Positions 1-9,158 of a stretch of DNA of 64,000 nucleotides are shown one piece after another. Position 1 is the stretch's first letter, and every line of letters begins with the position of its first letter. Source of the DNA: Saprospiraceae bacterium (GTDB lineage Bacteria; Bacteroidota; Bacteroidia; Chitinophagales; Saprospiraceae); assembly GCA_020627705.1 (NCBI GenBank), contig JAHDGJ010000021.1, positions 1-64,000 on the forward strand, written 5' to 3'. The notes under the pieces are model-generated. The model saw only the letters and a list, made by a program, of their open reading frames with translations, searched no databases and had not been told where the DNA came from. The position numbers were made by a program, and so were the translations under genes.

Positions 1-30
1 GTTTTAGCTGCGCTGCTACTGCGTGGTACT
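1..30. repeat. Copy of a dispersed GCTGCTACTTCGTGG-type repeat
   Basis: By eye, 25 of 30 bases match the reverse complement of 50559-50588, which is one arm of a foldback element between two divergent genes. The copy here is cut by the window start, so its full extent cannot be seen. The rest of the leader up to the first gene shows nothing else recognisable. Confidence 0.55.
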
Positions 31-109
31 TGTTATTTTTTTGAACGATTACTTAGTCTGCCAACAAACACAGTCAATTAGAAGACGAATAAACTAAAAA
101 TTAACGTCA

Positions 110-472
110 ATGCTACAAGGAGATTTTTTTACAACTAACCATCAAGAAGTTATAGAAAACACCATTCACAGTCAAATTAACTTGAATGTAGAACACGCTA
201 TTTATAAGGGGCATTTTCCTCACCAACCAGTTGTCCCTGGAGTATGTATGATGCAAATTTTGGCTGAATTGACAACGACCGCCTTAGGGCAAAAAGTGCG
301 TTTAAAAAAGGCGAGTCAAGCTAAATTTTTAATCCCGATTATCCCTAATAAAAACCCTTTGTTGGAAGTAAAAATCAAGTTTAATACAAATGAAGACGGT
401 TCCTTAAAGGTTAATGCTTCTATCCAAGAAGGAGAAACACTTTTTTTCAAATTTAAAGGAACATTAGCTTAA
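110..472 (+). CDS. FabZ-like 3-hydroxyacyl-ACP dehydratase of the aryl polyene cluster
   Basis: This 120-residue protein is a single hotdog domain. It carries the FabZ-type motif GHFPHQPVVPGV, which includes the catalytic histidine. It should dehydrate 3-hydroxyacyl chains on ACP during polyene extension. In classical FabZ a glutamate follows the PGV segment (pattern PGVLILEAMAQ). Here the corresponding residues read PGVCMMQILAEL, so glutamine stands where the catalytic glutamate is expected. I recall similar PGVCMMQI sequences from flexirubin-type clusters, so this may be a family trait and not an inactive copy. The glycosyltransferase ATG follows the TAA directly, so the two genes are translationally linked. 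The family is clear; the exact substrate is inferred from the neighbours. Confidence 0.85.
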   Translation: MLQGDFFTTNHQEVIENTIHSQINLNVEHAIYKGHFPHQPVVPGVCMMQILAELTTTALGQKVRLKKASQAKFLIPIIPNKNPLLEVKIKFNTNEDGSLKVNASIQEGETLFFKFKGTLA

Positions 473-1282
473 ATGGAAGCCTCCAAAACAACAAAAAATA
501 ACTGTGCAGATCGCTTACAGCAGCTAAAATGCTGTGTTATTATTCCTACTTATAATAATGCTCAAAAGCTAGAGGAGGTCATTAATGCCGTTAAAGAATA
601 TACGACTTTGGAATTAGACCAACAACATCATATTTCTCATTTATTAGTAGTGAACGATGGGTCTACAGATGGTACAGCAGCAATTTTGGAGCGCTACCCT
701 ACTATCATGCAACTTTCGTATCAACCCAATGCAGGAAAGGGAATTGCGATGCGTAGAGCCTTCAAATATGCCATTGAAAAAGGCTATGACTATGCCATCA
801 CATTAGATTCAGACGGTCAGCATTATGCCAAAGATATACCAACTTTTGTTGATGCGTTAACCGACAATCCCAATGCATTAGTTGTTGGTTCCCGAAATAT
901 GGGACAAGAAAATGTTCCTACCAAGAGTAGTTTTGGTAATAAATTTTCAAGCTTTTGGCTGTGGGTAGAAACAGGTATTCGTCTAAAAGATACACAATCT
1001 GGGTATCGTCTGTATCCAATCAAAGCACTTGAAAACTTGTGGTTTGTTACGGGACGCTATGAATTTGAAGTTGAAGTCTTGGTTCGGGCGGCATGGGAAG
1101 GCATGGATTTATTTTGTGTGCCTATTGACGTTTATTACCCACCTGCCGAAGAACGCATTACCCACTTTAGACCATTTAGAGATTTCTTTAGAATTTCAGT
1201 TTTAAATACATTTCTGTGTTTGGCAGCATTCTTTTGGTTTAGACCAAGAATGATTGTTAGAAATCTAAAAAAAAAAGCTTAA
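473..1282 (+). CDS. Family 2 glycosyltransferase (GT-A fold)
   Basis: The 269-residue protein starts at the ATG right after the stop of the dehydratase gene. The N-terminal part has the GT2 signature VIIPTYNNA (about residues 22-30), then NDGSTDGT and the metal-binding region TLDSDGQH, as in dolichol-phosphate-mannose-synthase-like enzymes. A hydrophobic stretch lies near the C-terminus. The reading frame ends in a run of ten A residues (1267-1276). The neighbouring frame opens at the same place and encodes a DUF2062 domain without a usable start of its own. The gene may therefore be the first part of a GT2-DUF2062 fusion broken or recoded at the A-run. In an aryl polyene cluster it could glycosylate a lipid carrier or the pigment lipid; the substrate is unknown. 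Confidence 0.88.
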   Translation: MEASKTTKNNCADRLQQLKCCVIIPTYNNAQKLEEVINAVKEYTTLELDQQHHISHLLVVNDGSTDGTAAILERYPTIMQLSYQPNAGKGIAMRRAFKYAIEKGYDYAITLDSDGQHYAKDIPTFVDALTDNPNALVVGSRNMGQENVPTKSSFGNKFSSFWLWVETGIRLKDTQSGYRLYPIKALENLWFVTGRYEFEVEVLVRAAWEGMDLFCVPIDVYYPPAEERITHFRPFRDFFRISVLNTFLCLAAFFWFRPRMIVRNLKKKA

Positions 1283-1695
1283 GACAAGTCCTTCACGAAC
1301 AGATTTTTAAAGTAGACGAAACACCTCAAAAAAAAGCAGTCTCTGTTGCCTATGGTATTTTTTGGGGAATATTCCCCCTATGGGGCTTTCAACTAGCAAT
1401 AGCCTTGCCTACTGCTGCTTTATTTCGGCTCAATGTTCCTATTGTCTTTTTTGCAGCTAATATTAGTATCCCTCCAATGATTCCGTTTATCTTATATGCT
1501 AGTTTTTGGACAGGTGCCTTGGTTTGGGGCGGTAATCATGGCGATCTTAGCTTAGATAAAATGGGGGATTTGGACGTCATTCAAACCAATATCTACCAGT
1601 ATACTGTTGGGGCTATTGTTTTATCATTTGTAACGGCTTTTATAATTGGTCTTGCCACTTACTTGGTTCTATATAAACGAAACGCATCCCGTTAA
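1267..1695 (+). CDS. DUF2062 membrane segment, probably the frameshifted C-terminus of the preceding glycosyltransferase
   Basis: Frame 1 is open from just after a TAG at 1258-1260 to a stop at 1693-1695. It encodes a DUF2062 domain containing FWGIFPLWGFQ and NISIPPMIPF, with two or three membrane segments. The only plausible internal start, TTG at 1405, would remove the conserved FWGIFPLWGFQ core, and no ATG or GTG lies upstream in frame. A one-base slip in the A10 run at 1267-1276 would join the glycosyltransferase to this segment and give a protein of about 405 residues. I infer either a programmed slip, a mutation or a homopolymer sequencing error; sequence alone cannot separate these. 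Confidence 0.7.
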   Translation, partial: KKKSLRQVLHEQIFKVDETPQKKAVSVAYGIFWGIFPLWGFQLAIALPTAALFRLNVPIVFFAANISIPPMIPFILYASFWTGALVWGGNHGDLSLDKMGDLDVIQTNIYQYTVGAIVLSFVTAFIIGLATYLVLYKRNASR

Positions 1696-1721
1696 ACGTT
1701 GCACGTGCTGCGTGACACGTT
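1695..1721. repeat. ACGT-rich imperfect palindrome (family also found around parA)
   Basis: The arms AACGTTGCACG and CGTGACACGTT pair with two mismatches around a five-base centre. The same GCACGTG/ACGTT vocabulary recurs at 30617-30662, 45761-45891, 46922-47007 and 51591-51605. The rest of the gap up to 1957 shows nothing I recognise. Confidence 0.5.
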
Positions 1722-1957
1722 GACATTTTAAGCAAAATAGAAAATGCTATAGTTGATTTATTATCAGTCAAGTGAGCCTATTAAAACAAAAAACAATTTC
1801 ATCAATTAACTATTAATAAAATTCATAACAATAAGTAAATCAAAATACAAAAAACAGATAGCTTGTCTAAAAACAACAAATGAAACAATTATTTCATTTT
1901 ACAAGTAAAAAAAGCTATAAAAGCTACCATCCCGCCTCCCTTCTAATCCGACCAATG

Positions 1958-1989
1958 TTTGGTTTAAGCAGCAATAAATTGTATTTTTG
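1958..1989 (+). promoter_or_regulatory. Bacteroidota-type promoter for the exporter operon
   Basis: A -33 box TTTG (1958-1961) is separated by 20 bases from a -7 box TATTTTTG (1982-1989), matching the TAnnTTTG consensus. Transcription would start near 1996 and lead into the exporter gene at 2035 and probably through the ligase gene. Confidence 0.65.
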
Positions 1990-2034
1990 CACATTAAATA
2001 ATCTAATACAGAAATACTTTCTAATGCCCCACTA

Positions 2035-5000
2035 ATGGATGCAATTTTCCTTTTTCTATATCATTATTTTCAAAAACATAAATTTCTTTTAGTTGCCTTA
2101 GTTTTTGTTTTATTGACTATTGCCTTAGGACTAATAGGAACACGTCTTCACTTAAACGAAGACATCTCTAAGGTAATCCCTTTAGATGCCAATATTCAAA
2201 AGGTTAATGAAGCCTATCAAAATACTAAGTTTTCTGATAATCTAATCTTCCATCTTTCTCTTTCCGACACTACTCAAGAAGCGGATGCCGAAGCTTTAAC
2301 TAGTTTCGCTGACAGTCTTGTTGCTTCGATAGAGACATTAGACTCTAATAAAATTCAGGAGATTAGATATACACTTTCTGACGGTGCTATTACAGAATTA
2401 TATGACCTATTCTATCAGCATCTTCCTTTGTTTTTGGATCAAGGGGATTATAAAGATTTAGAAAGTCGATTAGATTCTACTGGAATACAAAAAGCACTAA
2501 AATCGGTTTACAAAACCTTAATTTCTCCAACTGGTTTTGTCATGAAAAAAAATGTTCTAAAAGATCCTTTAGGACTCGCTAGTATTCCTCTCCGCAACTT
2601 GCAGGATTTCCAAATTGATGGCAACTATACCTTGTACAATAGCCGCATTATGACACAGGACAAAAAACACTTATTGTTTTTTGTAACACCTAAAACGAAT
2701 GCGGGAGCCACAGGCGCTAATGAGTTATTACTAAAAGAAATTGATCAAAAAATTAGTTCAACACAGGCAGCCTTTGAAAATAGATATGAGGCAGAGTACT
2801 TTGGTAGTATCGCCGTTTCGGTTGCCAATGCCCAACAAATTAAAACAGATATTAGCTATACTGTAGGGGCAGCATTGATTGCTTTAATTTTATTTATTGC
2901 CCTATTTTTCAAACGCTTATCCATACCTATTTTAATTTTTATTCCTGTCGTTTTAGGGGCAGCTTTGGGCATGGCAGCGTTGGTGCTCTACAAAGAAAGT
3001 ATTTCTGCCATTTCTTTGGGCGTAGGGGCGGTTTTATTGGGTGTTACCGTTGATTTTTCCTTGCACGTATTTGCTCACTTTCGAGCCGATGGCTCCGTAG
3101 AAAAAACCATTCGGGATATTTCTACGCCAACTATCATGAGCAGTTTGACAACGAGTAGTGCGTTTTTATGCCTCTTGTATATGTCCTCTGAAGCCATGCG
3201 AGATTTGGGAATTTTTGCAGCGGTGGCCGTTTTCTCTTCTGCTATTTTTGCTTTACTAGTTTTGCCACATTTCTTGCCCCAAAAGACAACGCAAACCGTT
3301 CCTAAAAAGACATTTTTAGATCAATTAGCTGCCTATCCAATTCACAACAATAAAGGAATAAGATGGCTGGTATTAATTGCCACAATTGCCCTTCTATTCT
3401 TTTATAATAAGGTTCAATTTGAGGAAGATATGAATAATATCAACTTCATGACTCCAGCATTAAAAGCAGCCGACCTAAATTTACAAAAAATGGGTGGAGA
3501 GGCACTAAAAAGTAGCTATGTTGTTTCTTCTGCCGAAAGCCTAGAAACGGCACTTCAACGCAACGAGGCAGCAACGGCAACGTTGGAAAAGTTAAAACAA
3601 ACAGGCATCATTCAAAACTATACCTCGGTTAGTAAATTTATCCTTTCTCAAGAAGCACAAGCTCAAAAAATTGCACAATGGAACCGTTTTTGGACTTCAG
3701 AGCGAATCAATGGGTTAAAAGATGCTTTACAAAAACAAGGAGAATCTCTTAAATTTAAACCCAATACATTCGATGCTTTTGTTTCTTTGTTAGAAAAAGA
3801 TTTCCAACCTGTTCACTGGGAAGAGCTTCGTGCAATTCAAGACTTAGTATTAAGTGAATATAGTACCATCAAGAATGGTCAATATTCTTTTATTTCCATT
3901 GTCAAATTGGACGATGCTCAAAAAGCGACTGTTTATCCTTTGTTTGAAAAAACGACTGGCATTACCATATTTGACAAACAATTTATTGCCGACCAATTTG
4001 CTCAATCACTTCAGACAGACTTTGGTTTGTTGGTCAATTGGTCTTTTATTATCGTTTTTGTTATCTTATTAATTGCTTTTGGACGCATAGAATTAGCCCT
4101 ATTAACTATTTTCCCCATTTTACTAAGTTGGGAATGGACTTTAGGTTTGATGGCATTATTAGGCTTAAAATTTAATGTTGTCAACATCATCATTTGTACC
4201 TTTATTTTCGGCTTAGGCGTTGACTACAGTATTTTTGTTACCAAAGGTTTGCTGCATGAATACAAGTATGGAGAGCGCATTCTTCCCGCTTATAAAACTT
4301 CTATCATCTTGTCAGCCCTAACCACTATGTGTGGTATGGGGGTTATGATTTTTGCCCAACATCCTGCTTTGTTTTCTATCGCTAGTTTGTCTATTATTGG
4401 CATTCTTTCTATTCTAATTATCACCTTTACTATTCAGCCTTTAATTTTTGGTTTCTTAATTATTAATCGAAAAAAGAAAGGTTTACCTCCTTACACCTTA
4501 CTAAGTCTTGTTTCCACCATAGTAGCTTATACACACTTTCTTTCTGGTTGTTTAGTACTGACTATTTTGACCTTTGTATTCACAATAACTCCCTTTCAAA
4601 AAGAGCATAAAAAGTACATTTTACACCGCCTCATTAGACTCTTATCAGCATCTCTAATTCATCTGATGTTTAATGTAAAAAAAGTCTATATTGATCGTAA
4701 GAAATTGCAACTTAATCGCCCAGCATTAATTATTGCCAACCATCAATCGTTCTTAGATATTATGATGATTTTGATGTTGCATCCCAAGATTATTATAATG
4801 ACTAATAATTGGGTTTGGAATTCCCCTATTTTTGGGCGTGTCATTCGTTTTGCTGATTTTTATCCTTCCGATGCAGGCGCAGAAAATAGCATTCAGCACC
4901 TACAAGGCTTGGTTAATAATGGCTATTCTATCATGGTTTTCCCTGAAGGTACCCGCTCCAAAACAGGCAAAATTAGTCGCTTCAAAAAAGGAGCCTTTTA

Positions 5001-5904
5001 TATTGCGGAACAACTCAACTTGGATATCCTTCCCATTGTTTTCCACGGAACAGGAGATTGTATTCGGAAAAATGACTTTTTGGTTCACGGTACTACTGTC
5101 ACTATGAAATTCTTAGATAGAATTTCTCCTGTTGACTTGAGTTGGGGAACTAATTATTCTCAACGTACCAAATCCATCAGTAAATATTTTAAAACCGAAT
5201 ATTCTAAGATCAAAACTGCCACCGAAACCGTTGATTTTTTTGAAAACAGATTGATAAAAAATTACATTTACAAAGGACCTGTTTTAGAGTGGTATACTAG
5301 AATTAAAGTTCGCCTGGAAGACAAATACCAACCATTTCATCAATTACTGCCTTTAAAAGCTAAAATTACAGACATTGGTTGTGGCTATGGCATGATGAGT
5401 TATATGCTTCATCTCCTCTCTTCGGATAGGATTATACATGGCATTGACTATGACGCTGAAAAGATTCTTGTCGCTAATCAATCCTTTTTAAAAAATAAAA
5501 ACATACAGTTTACCGCAGCAGATGCCACCCGCTATGTTTTAGAGCCTAGCGATGTTTTTATAATTAGTGATATGTTGCACTACATTCCCAAAGAAGCTCA
5601 AAACAGACTCATTAGAAATTGTTTAGACAACCTTAATGAAAATGGTTTGTTGATTATAAGAGATGGTGATTCTGACTTAGCCGATCGACACGAGGGGACT
5701 GTTTGGACTGAGAAGTTTTCCACACAAATTTTTGGTTTTAACAAGACGCAAAGTGAAACGTTGTCATTCTTATCAGGTAAAGACATTGAAGTGATTGCGC
5801 AGGATTATGGATTAGATGTCGAGCGATTGGACTTAACGCAAAAAACATCCAATATCATCTTTGTTATTAGAAACATTCCCAACCAAACCAGTCAAAACGC
5901 ATAA
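2035..5904 (+). CDS. Fused MMPL exporter, PlsC-type acyltransferase and SAM methyltransferase
   Basis: This 1289-residue protein joins three activities. Residues 1-840 form a two-lobed MMPL/RND transporter, with a first membrane helix near the N-terminus, a lobe motif GVTVDFSLHVF near residue 338 and a second one FGLGVDYSIF near 726. Residues 870-1080 form a PlsC-like acyltransferase with NHQSFLD (His903, Asp908) and FPEGTRS (969-975). Residues 1100-1289 form a class I methyltransferase with DIGCGYG at 1113. I recall such triple fusions from flexirubin-type clusters. The likely job is to move an acylated polyene lipid from the inner membrane outward and to acylate and methylate it. It is preceded by a good promoter. 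The following gene begins 11 bases after the stop, so they are probably co-transcribed. Confidence 0.88.
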   Translation: MDAIFLFLYHYFQKHKFLLVALVFVLLTIALGLIGTRLHLNEDISKVIPLDANIQKVNEAYQNTKFSDNLIFHLSLSDTTQEADAEALTSFADSLVASIETLDSNKIQEIRYTLSDGAITELYDLFYQHLPLFLDQGDYKDLESRLDSTGIQKALKSVYKTLISPTGFVMKKNVLKDPLGLASIPLRNLQDFQIDGNYTLYNSRIMTQDKKHLLFFVTPKTNAGATGANELLLKEIDQKISSTQAAFENRYEAEYFGSIAVSVANAQQIKTDISYTVGAALIALILFIALFFKRLSIPILIFIPVVLGAALGMAALVLYKESISAISLGVGAVLLGVTVDFSLHVFAHFRADGSVEKTIRDISTPTIMSSLTTSSAFLCLLYMSSEAMRDLGIFAAVAVFSSAIFALLVLPHFLPQKTTQTVPKKTFLDQLAAYPIHNNKGIRWLVLIATIALLFFYNKVQFEEDMNNINFMTPALKAADLNLQKMGGEALKSSYVVSSAESLETALQRNEAATATLEKLKQTGIIQNYTSVSKFILSQEAQAQKIAQWNRFWTSERINGLKDALQKQGESLKFKPNTFDAFVSLLEKDFQPVHWEELRAIQDLVLSEYSTIKNGQYSFISIVKLDDAQKATVYPLFEKTTGITIFDKQFIADQFAQSLQTDFGLLVNWSFIIVFVILLIAFGRIELALLTIFPILLSWEWTLGLMALLGLKFNVVNIIICTFIFGLGVDYSIFVTKGLLHEYKYGERILPAYKTSIILSALTTMCGMGVMIFAQHPALFSIASLSIIGILSILIITFTIQPLIFGFLIINRKKKGLPPYTLLSLVSTIVAYTHFLSGCLVLTILTFVFTITPFQKEHKKYILHRLIRLLSASLIHLMFNVKKVYIDRKKLQLNRPALIIANHQSFLDIMMILMLHPKIIIMTNNWVWNSPIFGRVIRFADFYPSDAGAENSIQHLQGLVNNGYSIMVFPEGTRSKTGKISRFKKGAFYIAEQLNLDILPIVFHGTGDCIRKNDFLVHGTTVTMKFLDRISPVDLSWGTNYSQRTKSISKYFKTEYSKIKTATETVDFFENRLIKNYIYKGPVLEWYTRIKVRLEDKYQPFHQLLPLKAKITDIGCGYGMMSYMLHLLSSDRIIHGIDYDAEKILVANQSFLKNKNIQFTAADATRYVLEPSDVFIISDMLHYIPKEAQNRLIRNCLDNLNENGLLIIRDGDSDLADRHEGTVWTEKFSTQIFGFNKTQSETLSFLSGKDIEVIAQDYGLDVERLDLTQKTSNIIFVIRNIPNQTSQNA

Positions 5905-5915
5905 AAATCCCAACT

Positions 5916-7439
5916 TTGGAAAAACAATACGACATTATTATTATTGGAAGCGGTTTGAGTGGTCTCATCTGCGCTTATATCCTCAGCAAAGCAGGCTACA
6001 AAGTCGCTGTATTAGAGAAAAACAAACAGGTAGGGGGTTGTTTGCAAACCTTTGTTCGGGATCGGTGCATTTTTGATGTAGGGGTGCATTATATTGGTGG
6101 ATTGGGCGAAGGACAAGCACTCAACCAATACTTTAAGTATTTGGGTATTAGAGATACGTTGAAGCTCCAACGCATGGATATGGAGGCATTTGATACCATT
6201 GGTTTTGGAGAAGATGATACGGTGTATAAAATGGCACAAGGACACGAACGGTTTGTCGATAGCCTTGCTCAACAATTTCCTAAAGAACATTTGGCGATTA
6301 AAAATTATTGTAAAGCTATTCAAGATATTTGCCAAAAATTTCCATTATATTTTTTAGACATTCACAGTTCTTATCCTAGTGATTTGAGTCATTTAGCAAT
6401 TAATGCAAAAGATAAAATTGCCTCTTTTAGTTCTAATCCTACCCTTCAAGCTGTCTTGGGTGGTAATAATATTCTTTATGCAGGACGTGACTCTGCGACT
6501 CCTTTTCACTTGCATGCTATGGTTTTGAACAGTTATATAGAGAGTGCCTGGCGATGTATTGATGGGGGCTCTCAAATTGCAAGACTTTTGGTGAAGCAAA
6601 TTCGCAAAGAAGGGGGAGTTATTTTCAAACAAAAGGAAGTCGATCAATTTATTTTTGATGGAAATATTATAAAATCGGTTCTATTAGATACAGGTGAAAC
6701 ATTGAATTGCAAACAGGTAATTTCTAGTGCTCATCCCAGCCAATTGAGTCGTTTTGTTCGCCAAGATCGAGGACATCTGAGAAAAGCATATCTCAACCGT
6801 ATCAACAACACACAAGCTACTCCTGCCGTTTTTTCGGCGCACTATACCTTGAAACCTAATACCGTCCCATACATCAATCGCAATTATTATCACCACAAAA
6901 CAAAAGAGGTCTGGAATGCTATAGAAAATAATTCTAAGGATTGGCCTTCTACTTACTTGGCCTTGACTCCCATAACTAGCAAATCGCCTACTCATGCCGA
7001 TAGCTTTGCTGCCATGTGTTATATGGATTACAAAGAAGTTCAGAGGTGGGAAAATACATTTAATACCGTATCTCAAGAAACCTCTAGAGGTGCTTCTTAT
7101 GAGGCTTTTAAAGAAGAAAAAGCTTCAATCTTATTAGAAGAGGTTTATAAACAATTCCCACAATTAAAAGGAAATGTTACCAATACACATGCCTCTACTC
7201 CACTATCTTTTAGGGACTATATTGGTTGTCCTACAGGATCTTTTTATGGATTTGAAAGAAATTATCAAGATCCCATGCGCACGGCATTGGCAGTTCAAAC
7301 AAGAATACCCAATTTGCGCTTAACAGGACAAAACATTAATATGCATGGTATTCTAGGCGTTACGGTTAGTGCTGTATTGGCTTGTATTGGTTTGGTTGAA
7401 AGAAAAAAATTATTGACAGACATTGTATCTGCCACTTAA
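5916..7439 (+). CDS. FAD-dependent oxidoreductase, phytoene-desaturase (CrtI) like
   Basis: The 507-residue protein opens with a dinucleotide-binding fold, DIIIIGSGLSGL followed by VGGCLQTF, typical of the CrtI/phytoene desaturase and amine oxidase group. A C-terminal segment LTGQNINMHGILGVT matches the second FAD-contact region of that family. No ATG lies near the start; TTG at 5916, 11 bases after the preceding stop, gives the full Rossmann motif and is the best start. Enzymes of this type recur in flexirubin and aryl polyene clusters. Oxidation or isomerisation of the polyene chain or head group is a reasonable role, but the reaction is inferred. Confidence 0.85.
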   Translation: MEKQYDIIIIGSGLSGLICAYILSKAGYKVAVLEKNKQVGGCLQTFVRDRCIFDVGVHYIGGLGEGQALNQYFKYLGIRDTLKLQRMDMEAFDTIGFGEDDTVYKMAQGHERFVDSLAQQFPKEHLAIKNYCKAIQDICQKFPLYFLDIHSSYPSDLSHLAINAKDKIASFSSNPTLQAVLGGNNILYAGRDSATPFHLHAMVLNSYIESAWRCIDGGSQIARLLVKQIRKEGGVIFKQKEVDQFIFDGNIIKSVLLDTGETLNCKQVISSAHPSQLSRFVRQDRGHLRKAYLNRINNTQATPAVFSAHYTLKPNTVPYINRNYYHHKTKEVWNAIENNSKDWPSTYLALTPITSKSPTHADSFAAMCYMDYKEVQRWENTFNTVSQETSRGASYEAFKEEKASILLEEVYKQFPQLKGNVTNTHASTPLSFRDYIGCPTGSFYGFERNYQDPMRTALAVQTRIPNLRLTGQNINMHGILGVTVSAVLACIGLVERKKLLTDIVSAT

Positions 7440-7449
7440 TATAAATTAG

Positions 7450-9141
7450 ATGATGACACGATTAAAAAAATGGGGCAAACGATTGCGCAATCTTTTGATT
7501 TTTATAGTGCTTTTAGTTCTTTTCTTGGAATGGTGGCTCAATATTAGCCCTCCAAAAATCAAAGATACGAGTGCTTGGGAGCTGCAACGAACAGAGCAAG
7601 CACCTGATTTTTATACGATTCATAACAATTGGTTGCGTAAAAATGAATATGGTTTGTGGGAAGCTTATGTCGAAGGCAAGCCTTTTGAGCGGGGTGCTAT
7701 TTTGGGAAACTTAGCACAAGAATTAATTGTTCAGCAAGAACTTTACTTTGTCCGCCAAATCAAAGTTTTAATTCCTTCGGATGCGTTTCTTTATTTATTG
7801 AGATACATGGTTGGTTTTTTTAATCGTAACTTAGACGAGTTTATTCCATTAGAATATCAGCAAGAAATTTATGGAGAGACGCATTTTTGTAGCGATGAAT
7901 TCAACAGCATCGGTTCTAATTATGAACGAATTTTAAATTACCACGCCGCTCATGATATTGGTCATGCGCTCAAAGACTATGCAGTTGTTGGTTGTACTTC
8001 TTTTTCTACATGGGAAGAAAATAGCACGGATAGTAATTTGATTATTGGACGTAATTTTGACTTTTATGTTGGAGACGATTTTGCCAAAGATAAAATCATC
8101 TTATTTATTAACCCCGAAGAGGGGTATAAACTAGCTACTATAACTTGGGGTGGCTTTTTGGGTGTAGTCTCTGGAATGAATGAAAAAGGGCTAACAGTCA
8201 CTTTAAATGCGGCTAAATCAGGCTTGCCTACTTCTGCCAAAACTCCTATTTCGATTGTTGCTCGACAAATATTACAATATGCTAAAAATATAGACGAGGC
8301 TTTTGAGATTGCGCAACAATACGAAACTTTTGTTTCAGAATCGTTGATGATTGGTTCTGCGGAAGATGGTTATACTGCTATTATCGAAAAATCTATTGAT
8401 AAAATAGCATTGTATCGATCTGATAGCATGAGTATTATTTGCTCGAATCACTATCAAAGTGATAGCTTCCAAACGGATATAGACAACCAAACTAATATCC
8501 AATCATCTGCCTCTAATTATCGCCAAATTCGCACCCGAAACCTCCTAAACGAAATCAACGAAGTTGACTATCTCGATGCGGCTAAAATTCTTCGAGACAA
8601 ACAAGGGCATCAAGGAAAAGACATTGGATTCGGAAATGAAAAAGCATTGAACCAATTATTGGGACATCATTCGGTAATCTTCATGCCCGAAAAACGATTG
8701 ATGTGGGTTTCTACAGCTCCCTACAATTTAGGAGAATTTGTTGCTTATGATTTGAACCAAGTATTTGGCTTAAAAGAAGTGCCTAGTCGATCCCTAGGGA
8801 TCGACTCCTTGTTAATTCCTGAAGATCCTTTTGCAGCCTCTCCAGAATTTCAAGATTACGTAGCTTTTAGGCTATTAAAAAAAGAATTAACTTTACTAAC
8901 TGCCAATGGCACAGCTTATTCAGAGCATGATTTAACCAAAGCCGAACGTATTATTGAACTAAATCCAGATTATTATCATGCCTACGAATTGGCAGGTAAC
9001 TTTTATCACTCAAAAGAACTCTATTCCAAAGCTATTGCCGTTTACAAAGAGGCATTGACTAAAGAAATTGCGACCAAAACGGAACGAACAGCTATTGAAG
9101 AAAAGTTATCCATTGCCAAAAAAGCCAATCAAAAACATTAG
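7450..9141 (+). CDS. C45-family autoproteolytic acyltransferase/hydrolase with TPR-like tail
   Basis: This 563-residue protein has an N-terminal membrane anchor (about residues 15-30), then a peptidase C45 / acyl-CoA:6-aminopenicillanate acyltransferase-like Ntn-hydrolase domain. The predicted self-cleavage nucleophile is Cys182 in VVGCTSF, followed by the family pattern IIGRNFDF and GMNEKGLTVTLN. Members cut themselves before the Cys and then transfer or hydrolyse acyl groups. The last 70 residues, with repeated DYYHAYELAGNFY-like helices, resemble a TPR. The anchor suggests action on the periplasmic face. The position between the oxidoreductase and ligase genes suggests a step in attaching or trimming the polyene acyl group; the substrate is unknown. 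Confidence 0.82.
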   Translation: MMTRLKKWGKRLRNLLIFIVLLVLFLEWWLNISPPKIKDTSAWELQRTEQAPDFYTIHNNWLRKNEYGLWEAYVEGKPFERGAILGNLAQELIVQQELYFVRQIKVLIPSDAFLYLLRYMVGFFNRNLDEFIPLEYQQEIYGETHFCSDEFNSIGSNYERILNYHAAHDIGHALKDYAVVGCTSFSTWEENSTDSNLIIGRNFDFYVGDDFAKDKIILFINPEEGYKLATITWGGFLGVVSGMNEKGLTVTLNAAKSGLPTSAKTPISIVARQILQYAKNIDEAFEIAQQYETFVSESLMIGSAEDGYTAIIEKSIDKIALYRSDSMSIICSNHYQSDSFQTDIDNQTNIQSSASNYRQIRTRNLLNEINEVDYLDAAKILRDKQGHQGKDIGFGNEKALNQLLGHHSVIFMPEKRLMWVSTAPYNLGEFVAYDLNQVFGLKEVPSRSLGIDSLLIPEDPFAASPEFQDYVAFRLLKKELTLLTANGTAYSEHDLTKAERIIELNPDYYHAYELAGNFYHSKELYSKAIAVYKEALTKEIATKTERTAIEEKLSIAKKANQKH

Positions 9142-9158
9142 AACAGTAAGTATTTAAT

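Noticed and set aside
1405-1695. DUF2062 segment as an independent gene starting at TTG 1405
   Set aside because: This start would remove the conserved FWGIFPLWGFQ core, so a frameshifted tail of the glycosyltransferase is more likely.
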